DNA of 64,000 nucleotides from Galaxea fascicularis (GCA_948470475.1 OX419338.1:35528095-35592094), one strand, 5' to 3'. Shown: positions 25,201-40,200, counted from the stretch's first letter. Notes: generated by a model from the sequence alone, not told the origin. Numbers and translations: made by a program.

Positions 25201-28200
25201 AACATAGTGAGCACGCTTTGTTTAAGAGTTTTTTTTTGTAAATGTTAGATGACTTTTCGTAATCCCTCTGGCTTTCTGGAATTACGATTTATTTTGGTAT
25301 CGGTATTATCTCCTTTCTATATATATCTACATATCTACATTTTTGGCTTTGACAAAAAAAAATTGTAACTCGTAGTATACAAAACATGAAAAGATTTCCT
25401 AGGCACTAGTGTTGATGCAGTTTTGAACAAGCGGTCTTCGTATTACATTATAACAAGTAATGGTAAAAAATCAAGTCAGGTAATCGGGGTTTTCTCTCGG
25501 ACTGCCTTTGTAAGGTTGATGCATTTTTCTTGGCTTATAGAACGTCCAAAGATTCCAAAACTCGACTTGGGATTTGCAGTCAGCATTGGTTCTTCAGACG
25601 CGGATGCGAAGTTGCAAAAGATCAAGGACACGATCGAAGCTGTGATCGATCGTTATGGAAAGAATAGCATCCGCTACAGCTTTACGTTCTTTGGTAATGA
25701 ACCATCAAGGGTTGTTCGCTTTGCAGAAAGTGAGCTTTACACCATTGAGTCTCTCAAGAACAGAGTGGATAGGTTATCAATTGTCTCTGGGTCTGCTCTG
25801 GACAAGGCTCTCGAAGACGCGAGGAAGATGTTCGAGGATACAGCCAGACCGGATGCTCGAAAGGTTTTTGTTGTCATTATGGATCAGGGCCAGTCAAGCG
25901 ATCCTGACAAAACGAAGGAAAATGCGAGAGATTTAGGAGTATCTGGTATTAAAATAGTACCAGTGGCACTTGGCAAAGAGGCGGACCCCGATGAACTTAC
26001 ACAAATAACAACAAACAAAGACGATCTTGTGAATGTGGAGAAAGATGAGGATCCAGAGAAAGCTGCTGAGAAAATTATGATCAAAGTTCTCGAAGGTATG
26101 TCCTCAGTACAGCAAGCTAAGAGATTAACAGGTCAAGGTTAGGCCCCGAAAATTTATCAGTAAAACGTGAAAAGGTAATGGATTAAGTTTTCTTTGGAGC
26201 ATGCACCCAGAAACGTTAAATGTAACGCTTTTAACGGCCACACATGTGATCAACAGTCTTCCCTCTTGCGAGGCCAATTCAGTAATGTTTGTTGTAGTTT
26301 GAATTTACTAGTTTTAATGTTCTCATTCTCCCTTGTTCTCTAAGTTTCAAATTCAGGTGTCGTCGTTGGCGAAGGGATTTTCGATCTTGTATGTGCTTCT
26401 ATTGCTGTATCTTTGAGGTCACATGATTGGTTCGGGAAAGTGAATATTGAATTTAATAAATCAAAGAGAGTCCAATAGTCTAAGTGCATTCTTGTTGGAT
26501 CTTTCCTCCAGAGTTTAATGTACCACAAATAGATATCGCCTTCGCCATTAGCGCCGAAGCCTTCCAATCAGAAGCAAACTTCAAGAAGATGAAAGACACA
26601 GTGAAAGAATTCATTGAGAAGTTTGGCGTCCATGGAAAAGTACACTACAGTTTGTTAACATTTGGTGACCCTCCCACAGTGTACCTAAAATTCAGCGACA
26701 AATCGAGTAGCTCGTCGGCTTTAACAGCTTTAATTGATGGTGTCCCTAAACCATCTAAAGGAACTGCATTGGCCAAAGCTCTTAATGAGGCTAAAATGTT
26801 ATTCACTCCTGCGGCTGGTAGCACTGCAAACGCGAAGAAGATATTGGTGGTCATGATAGATAAGGAGTCGGATAGCAGCAAAGAAGATGCCCAGAAAGCA
26901 TCCAGAGAGTTGGATGATGAAGGGATACGTGTCTTTGCTGTGGCATTAGGAGATCAAGACAACCTGCGTGAAGTAGAGGTGATAGTTCCCAGCAAGGAGA
27001 ATGTAATTAAACCGAATGACACCGACACGCCTACGGATATTGCAAATAAAATTATTGATAACATGCTGAACGGTAAGTGATTATGTTACAATAGCAGAAT
27101 ATTTCTTTGCTTACGCATAGGTAGTGGTTTTTTGGCCAATTCGGTTTCGCTATGTTTTGAAACAATATTTTCTACAACCTTCGCTGCTGCTGCCAAATTG
27201 GCCGTAGTAGGTGCATTTTACAGTGGAAGAAGAAAGAAAGGGCTAGTCAATCCGTCGCCCTAAAAACTTCTTGTATAGCTCAAGTGCAAGTCTAACTTGG
27301 GCCTACCTGTGCTCTGCTGTCACTCTTGAAATCTGTGTTATCATCATTTTTTTATCTTTTAGAAAAACTTCGAGTTCCACAGGTTGATGTAGGATTTGTC
27401 ATTAGTGCTACAGCCGTGTCAGCATCAGATACCTTTGAGCGCATAAAGGATACTATAAACACCATTATTGAGGAGTATGGAATCTCCCGGCTCCGCTTTG
27501 GCCTCATAGTTTTCGGCAGAGAGGCTAGTTTGAAACTGAGTTTCAGCGATGAATCTGCTGACGTAAACTCGTTAATGGCGAAAATAACATCTACCCAGCG
27601 TCCAGTCGGAGAGCCTAACTTACAAAGAGCGTTGGAAGAAGCGATGAAAATGTTTGAATCGGATGCAAGCCGACCTGCCGCTAAGAAAGTTTTAGTCGTC
27701 ATTACTGACAAGAAATCTACGAGCAGCCCGGAGGATGTCAGGAAGTCTTTGACGCCTTTGGAGGAACAGGAAGTTAAAATTGTGCCTGTGGCTGTTGGTT
27801 CATCTGTTGACCCCACCGAATTGGAACAAATCACTTCTAACAAAGGATATTTGATTGAAACACAGAGAGAGCTGGATCCCGACGCGACGGCTAAAGAGAT
27901 TATGAGGAAAGTTTTGACAGGTAGAGTGACGTATTGTTTGTTGATAGTCACACGGAAGCTGTTCAACAACAGCTCCTACGCTGGGGCTCAACATAATGAT
28001 ATAAGCTTTCATTTTCAATCTTTGTTATTTCATTCATACCTGACATATGTTTTGAGAATTTTAGCTGATATGAAGAAATTCTTCAATTATTTGTCCTCAG
28101 ATTTACCAGAAGTGGGAGACATGGACCTTGCATTTGTGATAAGCGCCATCTCGCCAAGCGCCATTGTAAACTTTGCTAAGATCAAACAGATCGTCCAAGA

Positions 28201-31200
28201 GTTGATTGACTGGTATGGTGTCCAGCGAGTCTACTACAGCGTCATACTGTTTGGCAGGGAGCCCAGCGTCAGGTTCAAATTCAATCAGCAATTCTCCGAA
28301 GAGGCTTTGAAGAATACAATTGGTATTCTCCCGAGACCAACCGACGGGTCCGTGCTTGATGCGGCATTGGAAAAAGCCAGGGAGGTATTTGATGATAGCA
28401 GTCGTACAGCCTCAAGGAAAGTGGTCGTTCTTATAATGGATCAGAAATCAGAAAGCAGTATTGATGAAGTGAAGAGTACTGTAAGCAAGTTACTAGATAG
28501 TGGCATCATAGTGATTCCAGTGGCTTTTGGCAATCAAGTTGATTCCCAAGAAATAACGTCAACTACCACAAACAAAGGGAATGTTGTTAAAGCCAATGAC
28601 ACAAGTGATCCACAGGAAACTGCCAAAGAAATAGCCTCAAACATCGCAGAAGGTAAGAACTGAAAAGGTATTTCACAGTTACGGTTGTATTATTTCATAA
28701 CCTATTTCAGACAGTCGGTCATACTTCATGCTCAAGGTAAATTCTTCAGTGGAATAGAACTGGCTACTATAGTAGAGGTTTTTTGTTAATGAAAGAGTAA
28801 GCTTAGTATGCCTTAAACTTCGCCTTTTCAGTGGCTATCAATTGATGCTGAACACAGTAGGTTTCCTAGGCAGGATAGTTAACTACGGACGTATCATTTT
28901 ACAATACAGGGTTAATTTAGAGCGAACATGCTTACCTCCTGAAAACGATCATGAACATAGACAAAACATACGTAGATATTCTTACGTCAAGTGAAGAAGG
29001 TTGTCCAAGCAGATGTTTAATTGGTGAATGATTGCTTACTATAACTCTGCAGTAAATGAACATTCCACCAAACCTCGTTGGAAACAGCGTGAAACCAATG
29101 CGCATTGAGTGAATTATCCTTCTTAATACATGTCTTCCTGGTCCATTTTAGATAAGCCTGTCATCCCAGTTGTTGACTTGGGATTTGCAATCAGTGCAAC
29201 AGCCGCAAACGCCAAAGAACACTTCCAAAAAATGCAGGAAGTCATCAAGACCTTCATTGCAAAGTATGGATCACACAGAATGGCATACAGTGTTTTAACA
29301 TTCGGATCAACTCCAACGATTCATATTCGTTTTAGCGATTCAGCGAGTGCTGATGATGTCTTAATGATTGATGTGGACAACATCCCAGAGAATGTGGGAG
29401 CTGCTTCACTTGAGAAGGCGTTAGACGGCGCAAGAGATATGTTTAAGGCTTCTAATGGAGCCAGAAGTGACGCTTTGAAAGTTTTGGTGGTGATAACAGA
29501 CAAGAAATCCGATAGCTTGGCGCGGGATGTCAACAAATCAGCTGAGATACTCGATGAGAAGGGCATCCGGGTCATCGGAGTCTCCCTTGGAAACGAGGGT
29601 GAAGGTGAACTTGATGGGGTCACTGACGTTAAAGATGATGTCTTAAATACCACCGATTCAACATCTCCAGGGAAGATTGTGGAGAAAATAATGGAACGAA
29701 TCTTAGACAGTAAGTCCACCAGTATTTACTTAAGTATGTCTTGGGGTATTTTATGCAGTGACCAACACAAGAGTAAATAGTCAGCAAATAAAAACGCATT
29801 TTTCATAAATACATGCGTCAATTTATACTGATGCTTAACTCCTAAAAGCGACGAGTGAATGTTGTATGGCTGTTGGAAAATGTTTTTAGGTAACCGCTCA
29901 CTTTATTTCTCAATCATAGAAACTGCCAAACTGGATGAAATTGACTTAGCGTTCGCCATCAGCTCGGCCTCAGCAGACGCCGACAAAACGTTCCAGCGAA
30001 TGAAAGATACCGTGAAGAAGATTATGCAGGAGTACAAAACCGACAAACTGCGTTATGCTGTGATGGCTTTCGGCGACCAGACCGTATCACCCCTAACCTT
30101 TGGACGAACGTTTCCTGACGAAAAAATGGTAGTCAGTTATACATCTTTGAAATAAACTCCAGGGAACAGATTCACGAAGCCCTCCTTAGTTAAGATGTCT
30201 CATAAGTAATGATATAGCCCATTGTTTTGATATGCTAGAAAACAACACATGTTAACTTAGGAGGGATTCGTGAATCTGGCCTTAGGTTGCCAATTTAAGT
30301 ATGACATAACTGCGTTATGCTGTGATGGCTTTCGGCGACCAGACCGTATCACCCCTAACCTTTGGACGAACGTTTCCTGACGAAAAAATGGTAGTCAGTT
30401 ATACATCTTTGAAATAAACTCCAGGGAACAGATTCACGAAGCCCTCCTTAGTTAAGATGTCTCCTAAGTAATGATATAGCCCATTGTTTTGATATGCTAG
30501 AAAACAACACATGTTAACTTAGGAGGGATTCGTGAATCTGGCCTTAGGTTGCCAATTTAAGTATGACTTATGACTTAATTAAGTATGACTTAATTACCTT
30601 GTTATTTCGAAGGTTTGGCCTCCTGTTCTCATGTTTTGTTTTTACTTTATGTTTATTTGTTACCTCGTTGACACAACGTAGACTGTTACACCGTCCGACC
30701 TGTTCGAGCCCACTCACTATCAACCCAGGTTATGCTAATGAGTTCGTTTAAGCGACTTGCCCTACTAAATCTTGTAATTTTCTATTTAGCTGAGAACCTT
30801 CTTCAGTTCAATTTCTCGTCCAGCCGGAGAGCCTAATCTCGAGCGGGCTCTTGCTGCTGCCAAGAGAGCTTTCGATCAAGCGTTACCTCGCCCAAATGCC
30901 AAGAAAGTCCTAGTGCTAATCTTAGACAAAAAAGCGGTTGATAGCCAAGAGGACATACAGGAAGCAGTGAAACCTTTAAATGATGATAATGTTAAAGTGG
31001 TGCCAGTAGCAATAGGAGCCGATGCAGACAAAGATCAGTTGAAGAACACGACGGTAGTGGAAGGATACTTGGTGGAAGCAGAGAAGACAACTTCACCCGA
31101 GAAGCTTGCCAAAGATATTATGGATAAAGTCACTTCTGGTATGAACCATGTTGAACGCTATGTATTGTAACTGCTATCCTGGGTGCCAGAGGTTATTTTT

Positions 31201-34200
31201 TTCGTTTGGTTGCGGGAAATTACGCGGCGCGAGGCGCCGAAAGGAAAAAAAAAACCTCTGGTCACACGAATAATGAAACTCATTTCCTTGCTGTGCTGTC
31301 GCCTGGGAAACCACGCTTTTACTAAGCCAGTCGTAGCTCTTGTTTCATGTCGGCTGGAAAACCACGCTTTTCGTAAGCCAATCACAATTGTTGTTTCCTT
31401 TGAAGAACCAATCAATGAACTAGTTCAAATTATGAACTAATTTGTCACATGGAAATGAGGTTGCGTACTCCTGTGACCAGAGGTTATTTTTTTCTCCTCG
31501 GCGCTTTGCGCCTCGTTAACACGGCTTCGCCGCGAACCATCAGTATCGATAAGAAAAAATATCCTCTGGAACCCAGGGTATGTAACTGCGTGCTAAGTTG
31601 ATTGATTTGCGGTCTGAGTTATTTCCAACTTTTGTTGTAAATGCAAGGCGCCCGGAGCAATTTTTAAATTGCGGGGGCCAATCCCGCCTCTTCAACTGAG
31701 GGGAGGAGGCTGATATTATAAAAATGGTTAAAACGCAGACTTATTCCGTCTGGCTTGGAGGTTTTCTAGCGAGGTCCACCAGCTTTAGCTGACCGTGAAA
31801 GTACTTTTCATTTTTACTAAATTTACTATTTTTTTCCACAAAAAGTGGGATGGGAGGCTTGGCCCTCTCCCTGTGCGGTCCCTGAAATGGGCCATTTAAA
31901 ACGCAAGTGATGAGGAAATAATCACTGTGTTCTTTATCTGTCGGTCGCTGTCTTTTCGTCACCTGTCGTTCCTGTTGTACTTGCAGTTCGAAAGTTCTTT
32001 AATTATTTGTTTCACAATAAAGCAAGTGCAAGGGAGCAAGGGTGGCACAGTCGGTTAGTGCGTGGCCTTGGTGCATGAGGTCCCGAGTTCGATCCCCGGT
32101 GTAGCCAAAAGTACCTTTAAATACCCTTAAAACGGAGCACTGATGGAAAGAGGGGGGTAAAATGAGCGCACCGTCGGCTTCCTGGGAGAATACTCTCTAG
32201 AGAGTAAAGGAACTTTCGACGTTAAATAACGTGTACCTTTACCTTTACCTTTGAATATTCCCATCAACTCGAATTTTCAGAGAAACAGATTTGATGTAAC
32301 GAAAATCCGAACTATCGTGCGTTACATTTGTGTGTTATTAGGAGCTGGTTTTAGTTTGTTTCGGGTACTGGACTCACAGAAGTTGCACTGTAGATTAGCC
32401 ATAGCCAATTCATTTCTTTCTTTGAAGGAGGTACTGGAGTTCATATTATATTTTCTTTTCTAGATCTCATTAAGCTTCCCGAGATAGACATGATTTTTGC
32501 GATCAGTTCCACGTCACAGCTTCATGGGACGAAAAACTTTAAGCAGATGAAAGAGATAATCAACGCTATGGTTGACAAGTATGGCGTGGGTGACATCCTT
32601 TACTCAGTTCTAGTGTATGGAGAGGAGCCAACACGTATAGTAACCTTCAAAACAAGCTTTGAAACTGATGAAGCACTTATGGATGCGATCAGTAAAATCG
32701 GAACGACTCCTGGAGCTTCCTTGACCAAAGTCCTAAAGCTGGCAAAACAGGTATTAAATCTGTCTTGAATGTTGAATGAAATCAGCTCTTACGCAAGCAG
32801 TACATTGTCGAACCAAACATTACTAATTCAGGCGATTTTTTTATTCTACTCTATATACTAAAATTGTTTTTTTAGCTTGAGTTTTCTCAGTTTTGGTTCG
32901 TGATTGTTTCGCGTTGAGCCAGAACGTGGCCTAGTGTTGGGAGAACGCCTAAACGTTCTTGTGCGACTCCGTAGAAATATTTGTTGTATTAAGAAATAAT
33001 AAGGTCTTCAGACGAATCTTTTGAGTTGTGTTCAAAGGAAAGGGAGAGACATTTTTCAATCGTGTAATACAGAAGCAGTAGGATTCCCCGTCCTCAGTTC
33101 AAGCCCATTTTGTCCAAATAGTAGAAGTATTGTTCTTGTATCCTGGAGAGTTTGAGTATCGTGAGGGGCACCAATATTTTACCGTCGCGACAAGTCAATC
33201 GTTGATTGGTTTCCATTTTTCATTTCTCTCAGGAGTTCACTTCAGAAGGACGCCCAAACGCCAGGAGGATTCTGGTTGTCATGTCAGACAAGAGATCGAC
33301 TAGTGACCTAAAGAATATTACAAACGAAGCCGAAGACCTTGAAATGGAAGATATTAGGGTTATCCCAGTACTTATTGGTGGAGAGGCCGACTTGTTTGAA
33401 ATGCAGAAGATTACACCTTGGTTTGATGATATGATAGAAACTGACAAAGATGAGAATCCATATAAAATTGCAGTCAAGATCTTGTTGACCGGACTCGAAG
33501 GTACGTAAGGTGACTAGAAGCGTGTAATGAAGGGGTCCAATGCTGATTGTGTCTACATTTTAGTGTTACACTCCGAAAGAAAATAAGAACTGTGGGTGTT
33601 ACTTTTCATACCGAGCTTGTTTTACCAAATTGCTTAGAGAACTTAACGTGTTTCACTGTAACGGTCAAGGAAATTATTTTGGTCAGCGTTCCGTACATAA
33701 CTTAACTTAACTTAACTTAACTTAACTTTATTTATTTATATAGCGCTCATATCCATATATCACTGTCCATGGCGCTTTACAGATTACAATTTACAGTAAT
33801 TTACAATAAGACGATCTAAAAAATTCAATTCTATGGAAATTATTATACAATAAATATTATTAATTCTGTAGACGATCTATAAAATATTATTATTATTTCA
33901 AACAACAATTATTAAAATGAAAATGATAGAAACAAATGATGAAAGAAATATCAAATCAGTCGATAAAAACAAAAATGATTAAAAGAAAAATAAAATAACT
34001 AATTAAATTTCCTATTATCAAGAAATAGTGTAAAGAGGAACGTTTTTAGTCTGCTCTTAAAACTAGCAACTAATCTTTTTATTCTGTGGTTCCCCTTCAT
34101 CTAGACAAACCGAGAATTCCAGAGGTCGACCTGGCCTTTGCAATCAGCACCACGGCTCTAAACTCTGGCGACAACTTGAAGAAAACCAAAGAGGTGATTA

Positions 34201-37200
34201 AAGACATCGTCAAAATATATGGAATAAACAAAGTTCACTACAGTTTGGCCACTTTTGGAGACAAACTGGACATTGCATTGAAGTTCAACTTGAAAGTTGA
34301 CAGCAATTCCCAGTTCATGGCTTACGTAGACTCTGTTCCCAATGTAAAAGGAAGATCTGACCTGGCAGCAGCTTTGGAAGCGTCCCCATCCATTTTCAGG
34401 GAGGAAAATGGTGGGCGCCCCTCAGCGAAAAAGGTTTTAGTTGTGGTTATTGATAACAAGTCGGAGAGTAGTGAAAATGATATAGAAGATGCTTTGCGTC
34501 TTGTAAAAGATGCTGGTGTTCGGTTGATACCGGTTGGGCTTGATCAGGCTGACAACACAGAGCTTCAGACACTTACACTGGTGGAGGAAGATGTACTGAC
34601 ACCTTCAAGAGGTGAACCTGCTGACAACATTGCTAAGGATATCATGGATAGAGCATTAAATGGTAAGTATGTAAACTGTATTATGAATAAAGAGCAATGT
34701 TTAACGGAGCCCCTATTATTCGCTTGACCTTGCATTTGCATTTAAGGACCTTAAACTACAAACTTGGACAAAATAAAATGAAAAATAAAACCCCACTTCC
34801 CCTTCCCCTCCCCCCTCATGTCAATGATGAGTTCGCGAGCAAAGCAAACCAAAACGCGCTTTTTTTTTTCATTATTGACATGGTGGGGGGTGGGGGCTCA
34901 AATGTTTCATTTGTTTTGACCGAGATTGTAGGTGCTGGCAAGCACAGTTATCTGTTTTCAACTAAGGTTTAGTGATACTTCCAGTTATTTTCGGCTCCTG
35001 TTATTTCGGCTGGGTTGGAATGGATGCCGAGTCGAGTGATAATCTTGTTAGGTCTTTTTCAAACTGTTGTCATGTTACTTGTACCATAAGAAAATTTTAA
35101 CAAACTCACGGTACCAGTTCGTTTCTTTTCGTTTTCTTTTTCTCAGAAACGGCGTCAATTCCGCTTTTGGATCTAGGGTTTGCCGTGAGTGTGTCTTCAC
35201 AGGATGCAGAGAAAGTGTTTGAGCTGATAAAAGATTCAATACGAAGCATCACTGAACGCTACGATACTAGCAATATCCGCTACGCCCTGCTTACATTCGG
35301 AGACACCGTCAACGTGGAAGTAAACTTCACCTCTGATATGCCCAGTGCTGAAGCCCTTAGAGAGGTTTTAGAGAAGCTTACTCGACCATCTGGCGAACCT
35401 AACCTGGAGGTAGCTCTTCAAGAAGCAAAGATGATTTTTAAGCAATCTACTGCTCGGGCCGGAGCCAAGAAAGTCCTTGTTGTGATTATGGATGACAAAT
35501 CAGCCAGTGGCGCTAGTGAAGTCAAAGAAGCTGCTAGGCCATTAGAGGATAACAACATCAAAGTGGTTCCTGTTGCTATTGGGCCACAAGCTAATCTACC
35601 TGAGTTGGAGAAGATCACAACTAATAAGAAATTTATGGCTTCTGTTGGGACAGACGAAGATCCAGAGAGAGTTGGAGAGGAAATTATGAGAAAGGCATTA
35701 AAGAGTAAGTAGTTTGCTCACCACGAAGGGAACATAAATGCTAGGGCATTATTCACCCGTAATGCCCAAAAGCCGATTAGGAATTATGCAAAAACAAAAC
35801 AAAGCAACTTTGAGCTGTTTTTTTGAAGCCATATGATAAACAACTTATTAACCTCGGGCATTTGATCTTTATGGGAAAATCTCAACCCCGGCTTTGTTGC
35901 TTTGACCTCGCAAATACGACAAGGCCTCAATTTGATATTCTCCCTTAAAGACCTCACTCTAAGTTAATTGGTAGTTACTATTCCTCAATATCGCCTACTG
36001 GTTATCCAACTGCGCTCTGGCATGGTGCAAACTAAGTGTAATGTAGTTACAGCAGTTTTTATAACTCCTACATTCATTAATTTGGGATTTTTATTGCCCC
36101 ATTTTGTTTTCTCTTTGCAGACCTTCCTGCTGTGCCGATGGCCAACTTAATCTTCGCCATCAGCGCACTATCAACCAACGCTAATGACAAGTTCCAAAAG
36201 ATGAAGGACATTATCAAGACAATGGTTGATGAGTATGGTAAAGAGAGGATACATTACAGTGTGATCGTGTTTGGTGAAGAACCTTCTGTGAAGCTGCGAT
36301 ATGCCACAGTGTTTGACACTGACAGCCAGCTGAAGAACTTCCTTGACTCTCTGGGTAGAACGACGAGCGGTGCTGCTTTAGACAAGGCTTTACAAAAAGC
36401 TTCGGAGTTGTTTGAAGAGTATGAACGGGATAATGCGAGAAAGGTAAAAGTTGCGTTGGACTGCCATCATACGAAATATCTTTGGGTTTTTTAGTTTTGG
36501 GAGTTCCAACATGATTGTATGTAGGTCTGTAATATCGCGTTGGTGAAAATGAGGGAATAAGGCATTTCGAGTGATTATTATAGCTTCGAATGCGAGTGTT
36601 TTTGACTTGATTATTAACTTAATTTGAAAAGTTGACTATCGAATCTTGTTAAAAGAACAATAGTCGATTTTACAAGTGTGTGTTGAGTGACCTGGCCTTT
36701 AAACAGAAGCGGGGTTGGTGGTGACCTTGTTTTGATACATGCAGACCTCACTGCTTTTCTCATGTAAATCATATCGCTGTTATGCCAGCCAGTCTACATT
36801 TGTATCAGAAAGACAGAGACGTCAGGTTTGTATCAAAACAAGGTAAACCCCAACCTTCTCTTCCTCTCAAAGGCCAGGTCACCGAACACACAACTATAAA
36901 ATGGACTATTGTTCTCATGAAATTTTCGCTAATCTCATTATTATATTTGCTGGCGGCAATTTGAATGTTGTGTTTCAGTGAGTAAGAGACTTGGTTCATT
37001 TTCTTGTTAGGTTTAATTGCGACCATAGATCTACAATACTCCAATTTAATAGAGTTGTTATCGTTGCTTTTACTGATTAAAAGGTTCTAGTGGTGATTAT
37101 GGACAAGAAGTCTACCAGTGAGGAGAAGGATACCATCAGCTCAGCCAAGCCACTATGGGAAGAGGATGTGGAGGTGATCCCAGTCGCCTTTGGCGGCGAG

Positions 37201-40200
37201 GCTGACAAGGACGAACTGATGTCAATAACACCGCATGACAAAAATGTGATTCCTGCTGACCTTTCTAATAAAACGATCAAGATTGCTGAGACAATCATGG
37301 ACAAAGTGCGAAAGGGTACGTGAGGAAATATTGAACTCCTAATTTAATATAATAAGAAAATAGAAAGGAAAACAATTTCAAAGGAACGAGTTTCGTACAT
37401 TTCTTTTGTTTTGACTCACAACAAAAGCCATTTCTCAGTACGCACTCCTTAAGATCCTTTAATTATTTGTAATCCACGGGAGTTTGGCGCGGAGCTCTGA
37501 TCGCACTGCATGTAAATATCATCTTGAATGGTTTGACCAGTTCGTTAGTTCAGTTCGCCATTTTTTTGGGTACCTGTTCTGATGCCACGACAGAAAGAAT
37601 AATTTTTTTCTATATTAGAAACAAATTAAAACTAATCAATGAATGCTCATAGTTAGCGCTGTCTAAAACGTGCTGTATTATTGTCCTCGTGCAATTGTGT
37701 TTATTAACATTGCGTTTTCCACATCTTGCTCCTTTTATCCAGCAATTCCCATGATTGATGTCGCCTTCGCCATTAGCTCTAACGCCGTTGGATCGGAAGA
37801 AAATTTCCAGAAAGTCAAAGATGCCATAGACTACATCATTACATATTATGGGGCAGATAGAATCAGGTATGCTGTGGTGAGATTTGGGTCGTCGGCTTTT
37901 GAAGACATCAATTTTGACGATGTCAGAACACTAGACGAACTGAGAGAGCAAATTGACGGAATGTCCCGTGCATCCGGAGTGCCAAATCTAAAAGAGGCTT
38001 TGACGAAAGTAAAAACCGTGTTCACCAAGGCGTCCGACCGACCTGGTGCAAAGAAGATCTTGGTGGTTGTCATGGATACCAAGTCCGGTAACAGAGCAGA
38101 TGAGATCACCCAAGGAGCAGAATCTATAGAGAAGGATGGAATAAAGGTGGGTTGCTGAATTCGTTATGTTATAATGGAATACAAGTAAACACTGTAACCG
38201 TGAAAATAGCGCCCAACTGATCACGCGAATGAATATATGAGAGGCAAGATGGTAGGTAAAGTAAGTTAGGTCATCGAATGAAGCTTATGAAGCTAATCAA
38301 GCGTTCTTCACTTGATGTTTCAGGTTATTCCAGTGGCTATCGGCGCAAAGACAAATCTGAACGAGCTAGAAAAGGTCACCACTAATAGAAAGAACATTAT
38401 TAAGTCTCCAAGCAGCGAGGAATCGAAAGTATTAGGAAAGAAGATCATGAAAACTATCGTTAAAGGTAACGGACTTGCACGTTTGGCCATCAAGCGTCAA
38501 AGTCTTGGTCAACAATTCATTTTCGGAAATTATTTGCTCCAGCCTGCTTTACTTCACTTATTTTACTTAAACTACAGTCTCTGTTTGGTCAGAGTTGAAC
38601 TTTTTAACTTTGATTGTTTGTTCTTTCGTTCGTCTTGTCCACTTTGTGATGCTTTCGCTTATTTTTGTCACCGATTAGTGCCCACTTCTAAGACGTAAAA
38701 TAAGCTCGCTGTGTTGTTTTTTGAAATGTATCCGTTAAACAGAAAGTCAGCGTGTTTCCAGTCAGTACTATATGCATTCCCAACACTGTTCGTTACCGAA
38801 AAAGTATTCTAACTATTCTATAACTATATTCTATAGGGACGGGTGGGGCTATGCTAACCTTGGCTTAGCGTTATTGTATCCTATGAAAGACAGCCGCTTA
38901 TAAACTGAAGTCCTTGCATGATCTGACTTGAGGGTGTCTTTACCATCAGATCATCTGCCGATTGAGAAAGTTGACATGATCGTAGCCATCAGCGCCACTG
39001 CAACACGAAAAGAAGAAAATTTCCAGAAGGCGAGAGATGTTGTCCGATCAATCGTCAATGAGTATGGCCGTGAACGACTTCATTATGGAGCTATACTTTA
39101 CGGTAAACCACCCCGCACAGCTGTGCACCTGAGCGACTCTTTTGACACTGACAATCTACTGATGGATAACATTAGATTGTTAGTTGGGGACACTTACAAT
39201 GCTGACTTAGTAGAGGTAGGTAACATGTATCTCACGATGAATTGTTTATGTTTTCTATTTTTGTAATTTTTTATAATGAGTTTGGCAGTGAAGCATTTGC
39301 GTGATGGACCCTTATGGATCACAGCACTGTGCCACGTGTAGAAGCATTTTTTTAGTAGCCAGAGTCATGTCCACCCCAGCAGCGAAAACTGGGTACATGT
39401 AACATTTGTGTCCACCATTTAGCCAGTCGTGGATTAGCATTCCACAATAGCATATTGCTGTTGTGCGTCCATTCTTGTAGAACTATCTTGTCGTTAATTT
39501 GATTTCTTCAAGGCTGTCAAGTCGTCATGGGACATGTTTACAAGGCAAGGGAGACCAGATGCCAAGAAAGTCTTGATAGTTATTGCAGACAAGAAATCTG
39601 ACAGCTCAGAAAGTGAAATAAAAGAGGCAGTGAAGCCACTTGAAGAAACCGACGTCATAGTTATCCCTGTAGCACTTGGTGCTGAGGCTGACCAAACGGA
39701 ATTAAAGAAGCTGACGGAAGTGGAAAGTACTTTGGTTACCGCTGACAGAAGTAATGATACCGCTGATATCAAAGACAAGATTATGAGTCAAGTTTTCAAA
39801 GGTCTGTTGTGAATACATCTTAGGTACTTTGATATTAGCCAGTTTCCTTACGGGAATCTAAGTTGGGAGGGGGGCGGTCTACGTAACCGCGCCTCGCTCT
39901 TAGCAGAAGTCATGGATTCAGTCCTGCGTTTTTAGTTTGTGACACAGCCTAAGTCACGAGTAACGCACACTGTCTGTGCTTGGTCTTCTCCTTATATGAC
40001 ATTTATATTTTATTGTTAAACGTGGGAAAGTCTTCTCTAAACCAGTTAGTAATGTATTTTCGTTATTTTATGCTAACAGAGAGGATCTCCATACCTGAAA
40101 TGGATCTGCTGTTTGCCATCAGCACAACTGCAACAGAATCCGACGCGAACATGGCTTACATAAAGGATGTTATTTACAAAATTATTGAAAAATATGGCAT

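Larger units (their letters stand above)
30046..30569. repeat. 262-bp tandem duplication including half a coding exon
   Basis: Copy 1 (30046-30307) spans the last 83 bases of the vWA-30 first exon, its donor and intron DNA. Copy 2 (30308-30569) is nearly identical; the visible change is CTCATAAG to CTCCTAAG. Copy 2 keeps the donor but has no acceptor, so it is a partial exon copy. Confidence 0.93.

Noticed and set aside
31158..31440. Overlapping ORFs of 85 codons on both strands
   Set aside because: They fall in foldback and tandem repeat DNA and have no domain similarity.
37670..37742. Hydrophobic Met-started leader directly in frame with vWA-35, looking like a signal peptide and first exon
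   Set aside because: The polypyrimidine tract before an acceptor naturally encodes Phe/Leu/Ser. Similar leaders occur at 4600, 17909 and 25423, and each exon has a good AG acceptor and phase 1 start.
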